From assembly GCA_023229795.1 (NCBI GenBank), contig JALNYP010000020.1, positions 1 to 59,295 on the forward strand: a DNA stretch of 59,295 nucleotides, in the 5' to 3' direction. Below, in pieces: positions 9,216 to 17,166 of the stretch. Below the pieces are notes generated by a model. That model was not told the DNA's origin and ran no database searches. It worked only from the letters and a program-made list of their open reading frames with translations. Source of the DNA: Syntrophobacterales bacterium (GTDB lineage: Bacteria > Desulfobacterota > Desulfobaccia > Desulfobaccales > 0-14-0-80-60-11). Position numbers and translations under genes: made by a program. Within the stretch, counting starts at the first letter, position 1; every line of letters starts with the position of its first letter.

Positions 9216-9659
9216 CTAGGACTCGCAGGGTTGTGATGCAGCTTGCGCCAACTTTAAAATCACCACCAGGGTAAGGACCGCGCAAACCATGTATTGGGTC
9301 ATCGACTTCTTTGCCGGCTTGGTAAAATCCGGGAGGTAAAGGTCAGAAAAGGCCAGCAAAACGAGAATTAACACTGCCCAGAACATCATGTCGGCCTCCT
9401 TTTTCGAGCCTGTCCAGTAACAGGACACCGCGAACTGCTTTAGCTGCTGTACGTAGTTTAGATCCGGATAGGGTTCGATGGTGTTGTTGAGCACCGAGTC
9501 GATTTCCTGCACCTTCCGGATAAAAGCCTCCGTGTTCTCAACGATGTCTCGGATCAGAGACACGGCCCTGTCCTTCTTGTGCAGGGTGCCATAGAGACTC
9601 CGAAGCCGGCTCCGGCACAACTCCGTGGTCCCACGGTCTGTCCTCACTTTAACCCGCAT
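9216..9659 (-). CDS. Small protein with C-terminal membrane helices, transfer operon
   Basis: This 147-residue frame starts inside the 3' end of traF (16-bp overlap). The N-terminal 85 residues are charged and probably helical. The C-terminal part has two hydrophobic helices (MMFWAVLILVLLAFSDLYL and YMVCAVLTLVVILKL). An alternative reading is a shorter protein that begins at the MMFWAV methionines. No family is recognised. Confidence 0.4.
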   Translation of the reverse strand: MRVKVRTDRGTTELCRSRLRSLYGTLHKKDRAVSLIRDIVENTEAFIRKVQEIDSVLNNTIEPYPDLNYVQQLKQFAVSCYWTGSKKEADMMFWAVLILVLLAFSDLYLPDFTKPAKKSMTQYMVCAVLTLVVILKLAQAASQPCES

Positions 9660-10666
9660 TCTGCGCAGTTTTCTTTAGTTTCAGGGAGGCTCGCCACCCC
9701 GACTCCCCCCCCGGTCAGGCGCTGGGAATACAGTTTCTGGATGTACGGAATCAGGTCCTGCTCCTTCAAATTGGCAGGCAGCGAATCAGGCTTCAAATCC
9801 AAGGCCATCTCCGTCTTAAACCCGCGAGTGCGCTCGTATTCTTCCGGGTTTATCCACCCTGCGTCCCGAGCCGCCGTCAATATCCGTTCCTCCAATTGGT
9901 CCATCGACATCGTGCTCTGTCCCAAGGGAATAATGTCGCGGGTATTGGGCTTGCCTAAAAACATCGCCGGCGTCTGGATGACCTGCAGCCGCTGGGCCTG
10001 GCCGCGGTTCATGACATATTTGGGGAACAAACCGTTTTTCAGTGGCTGCCCGTCGATGGAAATGGGGAAGACCACAAAGCCGTAACGCTCCTGCATACTG
10101 TGGAGCACCGGGGCCTGAATCTCGCAGTGCCCGCAACTCCCCTGAAAGAAAAAGAAGATGCCGGCCTGCTGAGCTATTTGCGCCATGAGAAGCTGCCGGG
10201 TTGTCCTGGCCTCCTTGCTGAACTGGGCCCCGCCGTAGGAAGCTATCGGGCGGCGAGTGCCCTGGTCCAGGAAGGGGTCCAACTGAACCACGTGCTTGAC
10301 CTGTTCTGAAAACCTTTGAGATTTGTCCAACATAACTCTCTGAATATACAGATAAGCGGCGACGTTCTCCGGCGAGGGATTGTCAATCGCCAGACGCTGG
10401 TATTTTTCCAGGTTCTCCCTGATCCACTCCGCCGACAAGGGCGGAGGACCTTGGGGTTTCGCAGGTGCAGGAACCGTCACCGGAGTCGGAGACGGGGGCG
10501 GCTCCACCTGGGGCTCTTCCGGTATTTCTTCGGGGATGGGCTCGTACCAAAACCAGCCCCGTTCGTGATCGGTCCATTGGCTGGGGTTAGCCGCCAGCGT
10601 CGGCAAGTTTGGCCTGAGCAACAGCACTAAGGCCAGGAAGATAATCACCTGCCACATAACGGACAC
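9644..10666 (-). CDS. traF: TraF-like conjugal transfer protein with thioredoxin-like domain
   Basis: The 340-residue protein begins with a signal or anchor helix (WQVIIFLALVLLL), then a Pro-rich linker (IPEEIPEEPQVEPPPSP). The C-terminal half has a thioredoxin fold with FFFFQGSCGHCEIQAPVL; the Cys178-Cys181 pair (CGHC) is intact. TraF of F-type systems is periplasmic and assists pilus assembly with TraH; many relatives have lost the Cys pair, so this one may be an active disulfide oxidoreductase or isomerase. The start is GTG 10666 or ATG 10657, both inside the 3' end of the flhC-like gene. Confidence 0.82.
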   Translation of the reverse strand: MSVMWQVIIFLALVLLLRPNLPTLAANPSQWTDHERGWFWYEPIPEEIPEEPQVEPPPSPTPVTVPAPAKPQGPPPLSAEWIRENLEKYQRLAIDNPSPENVAAYLYIQRVMLDKSQRFSEQVKHVVQLDPFLDQGTRRPIASYGGAQFSKEARTTRQLLMAQIAQQAGIFFFFQGSCGHCEIQAPVLHSMQERYGFVVFPISIDGQPLKNGLFPKYVMNRGQAQRLQVIQTPAMFLGKPNTRDIIPLGQSTMSMDQLEERILTAARDAGWINPEEYERTRGFKTEMALDLKPDSLPANLKEQDLIPYIQKLYSQRLTGGGVGVASLPETKENCAECGLK

Positions 10667-11112
10667 CGGCTCATCAGGTCGCTCCGCGGATCGAACAGGT
10701 ACTCCCGGTCGCAGGTGGGACAGCGCCGGATCTCCAACTGCCTCTCCCGAAGGTCCCGGGTGATATACCAGGCGGTCGTGCCGTCTATGCCGTCGGGAGA
10801 TGTGGCCTTGTACTTCCAGTAGGCCTCTACGAACAAATTGTTATCTATAACCCGGAACGTCCGGTCGCCGCTCAGACCGTAATAGAGCTGGCAATACATC
10901 ATGGCTTCTACTACCTGACTTTTAGTTTTGAGCCGGTTGTAGGCGAACTCCGAGACCCGCCCCTGAACCGCTGGTTTGCCATGGACGACGCGGTAAAAAT
11001 TACGCAGACGATTACGACACAATCCAGTGGCGACATGCACGATCGGCGGCCGCAAACCTACTCTGATCATCTCCTTGGCGGTATTCCAAACCGAGATTTC
11101 TTGTGCAATCAC
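10645..11112 (-). CDS. FlhC-like (SetC/AcaC-type) transcriptional activator subunit
   Basis: GTG 11112 is preceded by GGAGGGGG and overlaps the stop of the flhD-like gene in a GTGA arrangement, so the two are translated together. The protein (155 residues) has the FlhC landmarks: TGLCRNRLRNFYRVVHGK in the N-terminal half and a C-terminal zinc site CPTCDREY...SRCPLC. FlhC forms a heterohexamer with FlhD and binds DNA. Homologues SetC and AcaC are the master activators of transfer in SXT/R391 and IncA/C elements. The location directly upstream of traF fits that role here. Confidence 0.75.
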   Translation of the reverse strand: MIAQEISVWNTAKEMIRVGLRPPIVHVATGLCRNRLRNFYRVVHGKPAVQGRVSEFAYNRLKTKSQVVEAMMYCQLYYGLSGDRTFRVIDNNLFVEAYWKYKATSPDGIDGTTAWYITRDLRERQLEIRRCPTCDREYLFDPRSDLMSRCPLCGR

Positions 11113-11441
11113 GATTCCCCCTCCTTGGCACAATCAGCCATGAGGCCGGCCCTCAACAAACTGGCGGCTCGCTCCGAATTGCCTTTGTTGTATAAATCTT
11201 TGATACCCTTTAAATCGGGTAGCTTAAGCCGAAACAGCGGCACCGATTCAGCGGCTAACTTTTCCATTTCTTCTGGCGTTAAACTTATTAAGAGCTTAAG
11301 AGCGTTGTCGTCCAGACGGAGCATGGTCACGGCATGATCTTGAAGTCCTGCAATGCCCCCGATTCGCTTGACCGTTTGCAAGTATTGGAGACTCAAATTC
11401 TTTATGCTTTGGCGCCAGTTCCATTTCTCGTTTTCCTCCAT
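11109..11441 (-). CDS. FlhD-like (SetD/AcaD-type) transcriptional activator subunit
   Basis: ATG 11441 is preceded by GGAGGGGACT; the longer frame lacks a better site. The 110-residue protein matches the FlhD pattern: INLSYLLLAQRL-like SIKNLSLQYLQTVKRI, AMFRLG-like AVTMLRLDDNALKLL, then LTPEEMEKLAAESVPLFRLKLPD, equivalent to LTLPQMVKLAE...CHFRF. In FlhD4C2 complexes FlhD provides the dimer scaffold for FlhC. It overlaps the flhC-like gene by four bases. Similarity is seen by eye and is moderate, but the FlhC-like partner next door makes it convincing. Confidence 0.68.
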   Translation of the reverse strand: MEENEKWNWRQSIKNLSLQYLQTVKRIGGIAGLQDHAVTMLRLDDNALKLLISLTPEEMEKLAAESVPLFRLKLPDLKGIKDLYNKGNSERAASLLRAGLMADCAKEGES

Positions 11442-11472
11442 AGTCCCCTCCATTGAACGATAATCCCCGGCC

Positions 11473-12123
11473 TTAGCCGTGAGTCGGTTGCCGCTCTGAC
11501 GCAGCCTCTTGTTTTTCGACAAAAACCTTTAATGCCCGAAAAATAGTCAAAACCTTTCGGCCGTAAGCCCGTGCCCGCCATTCTGTCCAGGAGTGATATC
11601 GGCCCACCCCCAACTCCGGGTCCGGGGTGGAACTTAGAGCTTCGGCTAATATCTTGCTGGCGACCATCAGGTTGATCTTGGGGTCCAACAGATCCTCCGG
11701 GCGTTGCACTTTGTCCTTGTGGCTTTTGTAATTCACTTGGCCCAGGCCGATATCCACGTTGTCGGTGGTGACGTTGGCCAAAACGAACCGCGCTTCCTTG
11801 GCGGAGAGGGCGTAAATAGATATGTTGGCCTGATTGAAGTGCAGGGCGAAGGGCCAGGGCCCCACTTTGTTCTTGCCGCCCTGCCTGCCGCTTTCAAACA
11901 GGGCAACGCTGTAAAGCAGCACCGGATCAACGCCGTGGGTCTTGGCCGCTTGCTTCCAGATGGAGCCTGGGAAGCTCTGCCGGGCCTGCAAGACTGGTTG
12001 GGCGATCCGGGTCGCGGTTTGTACCAGCTCTTGAGGCTGCGCTTGTTGCACCCAGGGGGTCGGCTTGTCCACCCAACCGGGATGAATATTCAGCAGCATT
12101 AAGAAGAACAGAGTTTTAAGCAT
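11473..12123 (-). CDS. Conjugation-associated lytic transglycosylase
   Basis: TGGAG lies just before ATG 12123. The protein (216 residues) starts with a signal peptide (LKTLFFLMLLNIHPGW) and has an SLT fold: WKQAAKTHGVDPVLLYSVALFESG, with catalytic Glu in LFESG, then VDIGLGQVNYKSH and a helix near RYHSW. Such proteins (VirB1, P19) cut peptidoglycan locally so that the secretion channel can pass. The motif GLGQVN replaces the common GLMQ. It is the second transglycosylase in the element, after the one fused to TraG. Confidence 0.75.
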   Translation of the reverse strand: MLKTLFFLMLLNIHPGWVDKPTPWVQQAQPQELVQTATRIAQPVLQARQSFPGSIWKQAAKTHGVDPVLLYSVALFESGRQGGKNKVGPWPFALHFNQANISIYALSAKEARFVLANVTTDNVDIGLGQVNYKSHKDKVQRPEDLLDPKINLMVASKILAEALSSTPDPELGVGRYHSWTEWRARAYGRKVLTIFRALKVFVEKQEAASERQPTHG

Positions 12124-12225
12124 CGTTTCTCCAGAAAGCACTTATGTTCCCGGATAAAATAAGTTTTCAGCTTGGACCACATCTTCTTATAATTCTCCTG
12201 CCCTATCCCCCGTGTTTATCCACCC

Positions 12226-13728
12226 CTACTTGCAGCTTTCCGGAACATCAACTACATACTCATCGGAAATTAAATACTTCCTGGGAATTTCGATCTCCTT
12301 CTTCGCCCTGGTCAATGCCACGTAGAGAAGGTTGATTTCCTCGCGTTGAAGGTCGTCGTCCAGCCTGGCGAATAGCTTTCGTAAATCAGCCTTGCGAATC
12401 AGCACCTTATCTAGATTGCCGTTCTCCCGCCGACCATATAATTCAGGATGATCTTCCATGAGTTGCTCCAAAATGTCCCTGGGAGTCTTGAAATCGTCTG
12501 TCAGCCTCACTTTGTCAAATTCCAACCCCTTGGTGCTATGTGCCGTGCCCAGGTAAATGCTGCAACCGTTTTCGTAATTCTTCAGGGCTTTGTTGTAGAG
12601 ATACTTAAACATTCCCAAATCGCAGCCGTTTCTTTTGATAAGATTGATGGAGCTCAAGAGGTCTATGTCAGCCACAGTCTCCGCCATGTCCTCCAAGCAC
12701 CGCAGATAACTCCCAAAGGTCATCTGGCCGTCCTCGACCTCCGGGACCCGGATCTTCCGGCGGAAGACATTGAAAAACCTATCGAAGTATTGACCAGGAT
12801 GTCTCACCGTCTTGAGAGACGGGGTTTCCAGAAGAGTTTCGATAAGCTTGGAATTGGATCGGGTGATCACGCACGCCGTGGATTTACCACCATGTCTGTC
12901 GGTTGCCACCGGCCGCATGAGGTTGTCCTCACATTTCAGGTGGAAGAGGAGCTCGTTGACCGCCTGAACCTGCTCACGGCCGTTAAATCGAAACGTCCTT
13001 GTGAGATATAAGGTCTCATCGGTCGCAAAGTCCTCGATGGCGTTAATCGCACCCCGGAAGCCGTAAATCTTCTGGTGCTTGTCCCCAACCATGACCTTAC
13101 GCGCGCGAAACTGCTCGAAGATGGACAGGATGACCGGATTGACATCCTGGCCCTCGTCCAGGAGCACCACGTCATAGGTCCCGGATAGACCAAAAGAGTT
13201 GAAATTAAGCTGAAAGTCCTTTAGGTAAAAGCTATGATCAACCTGGAGGTTGCCGTGCTTCAATGTGTGGAACAGTTGGATGATAAAACTGGCAACCCGG
13301 CCCGGATCAGCACAACCATTGCCGCCGACCAGGTGCGCAATCTCTGAGCGGTTCAGTGAACATCCCGAATTCATGAAGGCTTGGAAATATTGAATTTGTT
13401 CAAAAACGGCTTTGACTGGCACTCCCAGCGCCCCAGCGATTTCGTAGTAATCCAGACGCGAGAGACGATCCCGATAAACCTTGCCGAGATGAGCATAAGC
13501 CAGGGAATGCACGGTGCGCACCTCGACGTTAGTCGGAAACTTGCCTTTGGCCTCATCGGCAATGGCCTTGTTGAAGGCCAGGTAGAGCATTTTCCGATCA
13601 GGGTGGAGTTCGGCAATCGCTTTAAGGGTACTGGTTTTGCCGGTACCGGCCAGGGCGTACACTTTGATCCGCTCTCTGCGATCCAGGGCGGCCACCACTT
13701 CCCGCTGTTCATTGGTCAGGTTCTGCAA
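12226..13728 (-). CDS. UvrD/Rep-like superfamily 1 DNA helicase
   Basis: The start is TTG 13728 with AGGAG nine bases upstream. The protein has 500 residues, short for the family. Walker A is ALAGTGKTS (GTGKT at 28-32), Walker B is DVVLLDEGQDVNPV, motif III GDKHQKIYGFRGA, and the C-terminal motif is YVALTRAKK (near 470). The N-terminal NLTNEQREVV is the Q-motif. SF1A helicases unwind DNA 3' to 5' during repair or rolling-circle replication. Its place next to the replication initiator suggests it supports replication of the excised element. Confidence 0.75.
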   Translation of the reverse strand: MQNLTNEQREVVAALDRRERIKVYALAGTGKTSTLKAIAELHPDRKMLYLAFNKAIADEAKGKFPTNVEVRTVHSLAYAHLGKVYRDRLSRLDYYEIAGALGVPVKAVFEQIQYFQAFMNSGCSLNRSEIAHLVGGNGCADPGRVASFIIQLFHTLKHGNLQVDHSFYLKDFQLNFNSFGLSGTYDVVLLDEGQDVNPVILSIFEQFRARKVMVGDKHQKIYGFRGAINAIEDFATDETLYLTRTFRFNGREQVQAVNELLFHLKCEDNLMRPVATDRHGGKSTACVITRSNSKLIETLLETPSLKTVRHPGQYFDRFFNVFRRKIRVPEVEDGQMTFGSYLRCLEDMAETVADIDLLSSINLIKRNGCDLGMFKYLYNKALKNYENGCSIYLGTAHSTKGLEFDKVRLTDDFKTPRDILEQLMEDHPELYGRRENGNLDKVLIRKADLRKLFARLDDDLQREEINLLYVALTRAKKEIEIPRKYLISDEYVVDVPESCK

Positions 13729-13874
13729 AGTTGTGCTCCTAACTACCCTTGAACTACTTCATTAGTCGCATATCCTGCCCTATGCCAGCAGCAGTGAGGG
13801 GTTGAATCACCCCGGATGTTTTTTGGGCAAGAGTGAATATTTACCGATAATCCGTTCCCAGCGGTTAGCTCGTT

Positions 13875-15029
13875 TCACAGCTTCACACCCTCCTCCTTAG
13901 CGTAAGTTTTGATGAGAAAGGTAAAATGCGCCGCCTTGGATTTTCTAGTCTCGTGCATATCGTCTGAAACCTTGGCCTCCTGAAGTGCCCGGAAGATGGT
14001 TCCTCGGGGAACAAGTCTGGCCACCTTTTTATAAAAGTTGAGGGATTTCTGGTCGCCGCAAAATTCCATGATTGACTCCAAGAGGTACTCAGCCTCCCCG
14101 GGCGAATTAGTTGCCGGCGGCAAAAGCTTCGGATGTTTTGGGGTTTGTATGTGGACCTTCGTTTTAGGCTGCTCCCCTTTCCTCTTGAATACGACATATT
14201 TTGTCTTTTTGTCGGCCCCCTTTATAAAGTCAAAACTGGCTAACAGAGAAAAGCCTTTTTCTATGAGGCCATTGCAGCTTTCCTTTATCTGTCTCTTGAT
14301 ATATTTCAGTTCCTTTACCTCAAGGGGGATCTGCCTAGCGAATTCGATTAGCTCCCGCTTGTTGACCGCCTGTGACCGGAATACTTTACTGAGGTACATC
14401 GCCAAGCGCTGTTCCACCGCTGTCAGATTATGAAAAAATGCACTGTCAAAAGGCAAAGACATCAGGCTATTTTTCAGGATACTGTTGTTAAACAGATAAT
14501 CGCTCGCCTTGATGAAGGAAAAAGACAGCATCGCCGGCCCGGAGGGGCCTTCTTTATAATGATTGACGCTTTCGAAAATGTGAAAGGTGGTGTCCACGTA
14601 AGCCTTAAGCTCGTTGTCCCAAAAGGCGTTCTTGGCCTTGATGGTTATACCGACCAAAATCTCCAGGTCCTTGTTGATCTGTTTGTATTGTGAAATTCCG
14701 GTCTTCTTGCCCATGCGCTTAAGCACGTTGAAAACCGAGCCGAACTTGATGCACTGACTGCTGAAGCCGTCTTCCTTCCAAATCTGCAACAACTCAAATA
14801 AGGTCGAATGGGTGCTGGGGGTCCCGAAACCTAACTCGCCATGGGGTATTAACGTCCATATTCTCTTGATTGGTTCCCCATCCTTGCCGGTGATTGTATC
14901 TTCGAATACCCTCGGCTTCGGTGCCGCCACCTTAGCTGTGGAAACAGTAAAAGTCGGAAACTCAGCCAAAGTAAGCTCGTATTTGCTCCTGGTCTTATCT
15001 GTTTTTTTGGGTTGATCGTCTGAGTTCAT
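13875..15029 (-). CDS. Plasmid-type replication initiator (RepA-like)
   Basis: The 384-residue protein has the look of plasmid initiators with two winged-helix domains: RIWTLIPHGELGFGTPSTHSTLF in the first, then STLFELLQIWKEDGFSSQ, and a second DNA-binding region around FHNLTAVEQRLAMYLSKVFR, which matches the common initiator motif before the recognition helix. The C-terminal 100 residues are basic. It would bind the iterons at 15163-15307 to open the origin. No clear ribosome-binding site precedes ATG 15029, so expression may be low or regulated. Family assignment is by overall pattern and iteron context. Confidence 0.68.
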   Translation of the reverse strand: MNSDDQPKKTDKTRSKYELTLAEFPTFTVSTAKVAAPKPRVFEDTITGKDGEPIKRIWTLIPHGELGFGTPSTHSTLFELLQIWKEDGFSSQCIKFGSVFNVLKRMGKKTGISQYKQINKDLEILVGITIKAKNAFWDNELKAYVDTTFHIFESVNHYKEGPSGPAMLSFSFIKASDYLFNNSILKNSLMSLPFDSAFFHNLTAVEQRLAMYLSKVFRSQAVNKRELIEFARQIPLEVKELKYIKRQIKESCNGLIEKGFSLLASFDFIKGADKKTKYVVFKRKGEQPKTKVHIQTPKHPKLLPPATNSPGEAEYLLESIMEFCGDQKSLNFYKKVARLVPRGTIFRALQEAKVSDDMHETRKSKAAHFTFLIKTYAKEEGVKL

Positions 15030-15162
15030 TTTTTAGGGGTAGATTTTTAAACCGTTCAGTGGGGGGGCTCTGCCCCGTCCCTTTTAACGTTAAAATTTAA
15101 ATACTCTTTAACGTTTCTTTCCGGCGCCGGTGAGTCGCATGAATAAAGGCTAAAATGCGTTT

Positions 15163-15307
15163 GCTGGTGAACGAAATGCGGATAGCCGGTGAACCATATG
15201 CGGATAGCCGGTGAACGTTCTGCTGATACCTGGTGAACGAAATGCAGATACTGCGTCCGCCCAAAACTAGACGTAAAATATAAAGTTTGGTGAACGATAT
15301 GCTGATA
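15163..15307. repeat. Five 22-bp iterons (candidate replication origin)
   Basis: Four direct 22-bp repeats run head to tail at 15163, 15185, 15207 and 15229, followed by a fifth at 15286-15307. The shared core is GGTGAAC, then four variable bases, then TGC and GATA. A sixth, degraded copy lies near 15126-15147. Identical spacing of two helical turns, placed just upstream of the initiator gene, is the classical layout of an iteron-controlled plasmid origin. An AT-rich stretch (15088-15118) between the repeats and the gene could be the melting region. Confidence 0.85.
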
Positions 15308-15314
15308 GTTGGAG

Positions 15315-15323
15315 TTATCCACA
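15315..15323 (+). promoter_or_regulatory. Perfect DnaA box beside the iterons
   Basis: TTATCCACA matches the DnaA consensus exactly and begins eight bases after the last iteron. DnaA boxes commonly flank iteron origins, where host DnaA helps the plasmid initiator open the DNA. Confidence 0.7.
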
Positions 15324-15421
15324 CCGCCTCCACTTTAATGTTAATATCGCCTAAACAAGCGGATTCATGGCTTCTCGATCCCTCAAAACACGATAGTTGT
15401 TAAGCGATTTGCCGATATCCT

Positions 15422-15463
15422 GAGCCCCGGGGTAGCCATCTATTTTTTTACCTCTCGGGGCTC
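15422..15463. repeat. Inverted repeat GAGCCCCG / CGGGGCTC
   Basis: Perfect 8-bp arms at 15422-15429 and 15456-15463 enclose a 26-nt loop with a run of seven T. It could be the hairpin of a regulatory or antisense RNA near the origin. It does not look like a normal terminator because the T run is inside the loop. Confidence 0.35.
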
Positions 15464-15574
15464 TAAACATTGCCATAATCGGACGAATCGGCTAACATTT
15501 TATGCTCTTGTCTGAAATGGCCGAGAGTTTGTCCAAGGGTGCTAAATACCGGAAGACCGGAAACAGGCCAGAGG

Positions 15575-15814
15575 CTATTCATACCGGAGACACTCATGCA
15601 CCATCGCTATAACGTCGGGGCGCAAGTCCACCAGACGCCATCCGATAAGGCACTCCGGCGTCAAGCCCAGTTCCGTGGCAATAGCCCTCGCTGCCATATC
15701 AATGGCCCCTGCCAACATGACGGGGCACTTATATTCGCCCCGTTTAATCCGGTAGAGAAATGCAGGGTCTTTGCCAAGTCTCTCGGCAATGCGCTTAGCG
15801 TTGATTCTCTTCAT
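15575..15814 (-). CDS. Cro-like helix-turn-helix protein
   Basis: The 79-residue protein reads leftward from ATG 15814. The N-terminal NAKRIAERLGKDPAFLYRIKRGEYKCP is a helix-turn-helix of the Cro/C1 type, and the rest is a short helical tail. It is divergent from another regulator gene that starts at 15924, the typical arrangement of a Cro/CI switch. It probably binds the GGACTATTT elements between the two genes and controls whether the element stays quiet or transfers. Confidence 0.6.
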   Translation of the reverse strand: MKRINAKRIAERLGKDPAFLYRIKRGEYKCPVMLAGAIDMAARAIATELGLTPECLIGWRLVDLRPDVIAMVHECLRYE

Positions 15815-15923
15815 GAGCTTAAAATGGACTATTTAACAATAACAGTCAAGAGAATTATTGATTAACGAACAATTTCAGAAAAAAGGACTATTTGGGCAAA
15901 ACGGCTCAAAGAGAGGTGGTATC
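15815..15923. promoter_or_regulatory. Divergent promoter region with two GGACTATTT operators
   Basis: The 109 bp between the divergent regulators contain GGACTATTTAAC (15826-15837) and GGACTATTTGGG (15885-15896), both in the same orientation. A third copy, GGACTATTTGAC, lies at 17143-17154 inside another promoter. A plausible -35 (TTGACT on the minus strand, 15844-15849) precedes the first copy, so this operator would sit between -35 and -10. These are most simply repressor sites. Confidence 0.5.
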
Positions 15924-16379
15924 GTGGGTGCGTTAGAAACACTAGAGCAAAATATTATGCGAGCCCTGAAAAAAGTCGGACTGAAGCGGAAAAATGCGGC
16001 AGACCTACTCAAAATTGACCCACCTTATTTCAACCGAATGCTCAAATCCGGCAGGTGGCAACTACGCTATCTGGAAGCCCTGGCAAACCTCCTGAAAACT
16101 CCATTATGGAAACTATTTTATGATGGGGGTGAGTTGACAGATGCTGTAGAAGGGGGGCCAGGCCTGTATGTCCTTCCAACAGGGGAGCGACCGGCTCCCT
16201 TAGCCTTGAATGAATTCGTTGAAGTGCCGGTAGTTAAGCTCCAGGTGGAGATGGATTTCGCCGAAGCCAGCACCTCCCAAGAAAGCCTCTGGACTATGTT
16301 CGTGAAAGAAGACTTGGTGCATGCACTATCGCCTGGGAAAAAACTATGCGCGATTGAGTTGAAAATAAAGGTAAAGTGA
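15924..16379 (+). CDS. CI-like repressor with helix-turn-helix
   Basis: GTG 15924 follows GAGAGGTGG, a good ribosome-binding site; the longer frame from TTG 15858 has none. Residues 8-60 are a helix-turn-helix: IMRALKKVGLKRKNAADLLKIDPPYFNRMLKSGRWQ in outline, similar to XRE domains. The C-terminal 80 residues do not show a LexA-type Ser/Lys protease motif I can identify. With the divergent Cro-like gene it probably forms the element's decision switch. Confidence 0.58.
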   Translation: MGALETLEQNIMRALKKVGLKRKNAADLLKIDPPYFNRMLKSGRWQLRYLEALANLLKTPLWKLFYDGGELTDAVEGGPGLYVLPTGERPAPLALNEFVEVPVVKLQVEMDFAEASTSQESLWTMFVKEDLVHALSPGKKLCAIELKIKVK

Positions 16380-16819
16380 CTGCCTGGAATACTCTCTGCT
16401 GGATAATAATTAAAATAATTTATTATTTAATAATTTTAAAAAGTAAGGTTTTGCGGAACCCCAAATTAGGGATTCCCTAAGTGCTTTTTAGGCGAATCCC
16501 TATATTCTCACAATGGCACCGCAGTTGAGCCTTGTATCGGCTTTATGGCTGAAGAGGACTTAAGGTAAATCTATAGATGCCGAGAGTTCATTGACCGGAA
16601 TGTCTTGATCTCCATGAGGATGTTTAGCTATGCAGATCACCACGTTGCCAGACAGTAATTTGCACCCCCCAAAAAATCCTGAAAATTCGCGACCTCTCAC
16701 GAACACCTTATAGGTTCACGTTTTACCTAAAGCGTCTTCGTGGGGTAAGCCCGGCATTTGATATTCGAAGTCAAAATATAAACCGGATCAGAGGACATTG
16801 ATTCATAGAGGTTGAGAAA
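16380..16819. other. AT-rich intergenic region with strong hairpin
   Basis: No gene is seen in 440 bp. It begins with an AT-only stretch (about 16407-16440). A long hairpin follows at 16468-16501: AGGGATTC pairs with GAATCCCT, and inside it CCTAA pairs with TTAGG, separated by one unpaired C, with a 7-nt loop. A second hairpin (GGAACCCC / GGGATTCC, 16456-16476) overlaps the first, so the two could be alternatives. The layout would suit an origin or transfer site, or a terminator for the repressor gene; nothing decides. Confidence 0.4.
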
Positions 16820-17008
16820 ATGGAAGAAATACTGGACTTTATTGAATCTATCAGGGTTCTTGGTCAATCAATCTCGATATTGGCAGTGGCTCCCGAATAT
16901 GGTGCCGGAGAGTTATCTCCACAATCCTACCAGCGTGTGGCCGAGATGATCGTTATGCAATGCGATTTGGTCAAAGAAAAAATCAATCAATTAGAGGCTT
17001 TTTTATAA
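16820..17008 (+). CDS. Small helical protein of unknown function
   Basis: This 62-residue protein starts at ATG 16820 with GAGGTTGAG just upstream. It is acidic and predicted all-helical (MEEILDFIESIRVLGQSISI, then VAEMIVMQCDLVKEKINQL). No family is recognised. It lies between the regulator pair and the excisionase-like gene, a typical place for small element-control proteins. Confidence 0.45.
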   Translation: MEEILDFIESIRVLGQSISILAVAPEYGAGELSPQSYQRVAEMIVMQCDLVKEKINQLEAFL

Positions 17009-17132
17009 TTCCGAATTATGTAAGCCGCAGGCTTCATGCGCGGCCTAACTGTTATGGACCATGACGGATAGTGACCCATCGAACAGGTCTCCATCCCGGT
17101 TTTCTAAAATTGCTTATTTATCAAAATAGAGC

Positions 17133-17160
17133 TTGACAATAAGGACTATTTGACTATTAT
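17133..17160 (+). promoter_or_regulatory. Sigma70-type promoter overlapped by operator; near-leaderless start
   Basis: TTGACA (17133-17138) and TATTAT (17155-17160) are 16 bp apart, close to the sigma70 consensus. The operator GGACTATTTGAC (17143-17154) fills the spacer. The ATG at 17167 lies seven bases after the -10 box, so transcription would start at or next to the initiation codon. Confidence 0.6.
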
Positions 17161-17166
17161 AAGGTC

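Noticed and set aside
15163..15307. CRISPR array
   Set aside because: Copies are contiguous 22-mers with no spacers, beside an initiator gene and DnaA box, so they are iterons.
15056..15333. Two minus-strand frames with repeating HFVHQ- and SFT-like residues
   Set aside because: The repeats are translations of the iterons, not a repetitive protein.
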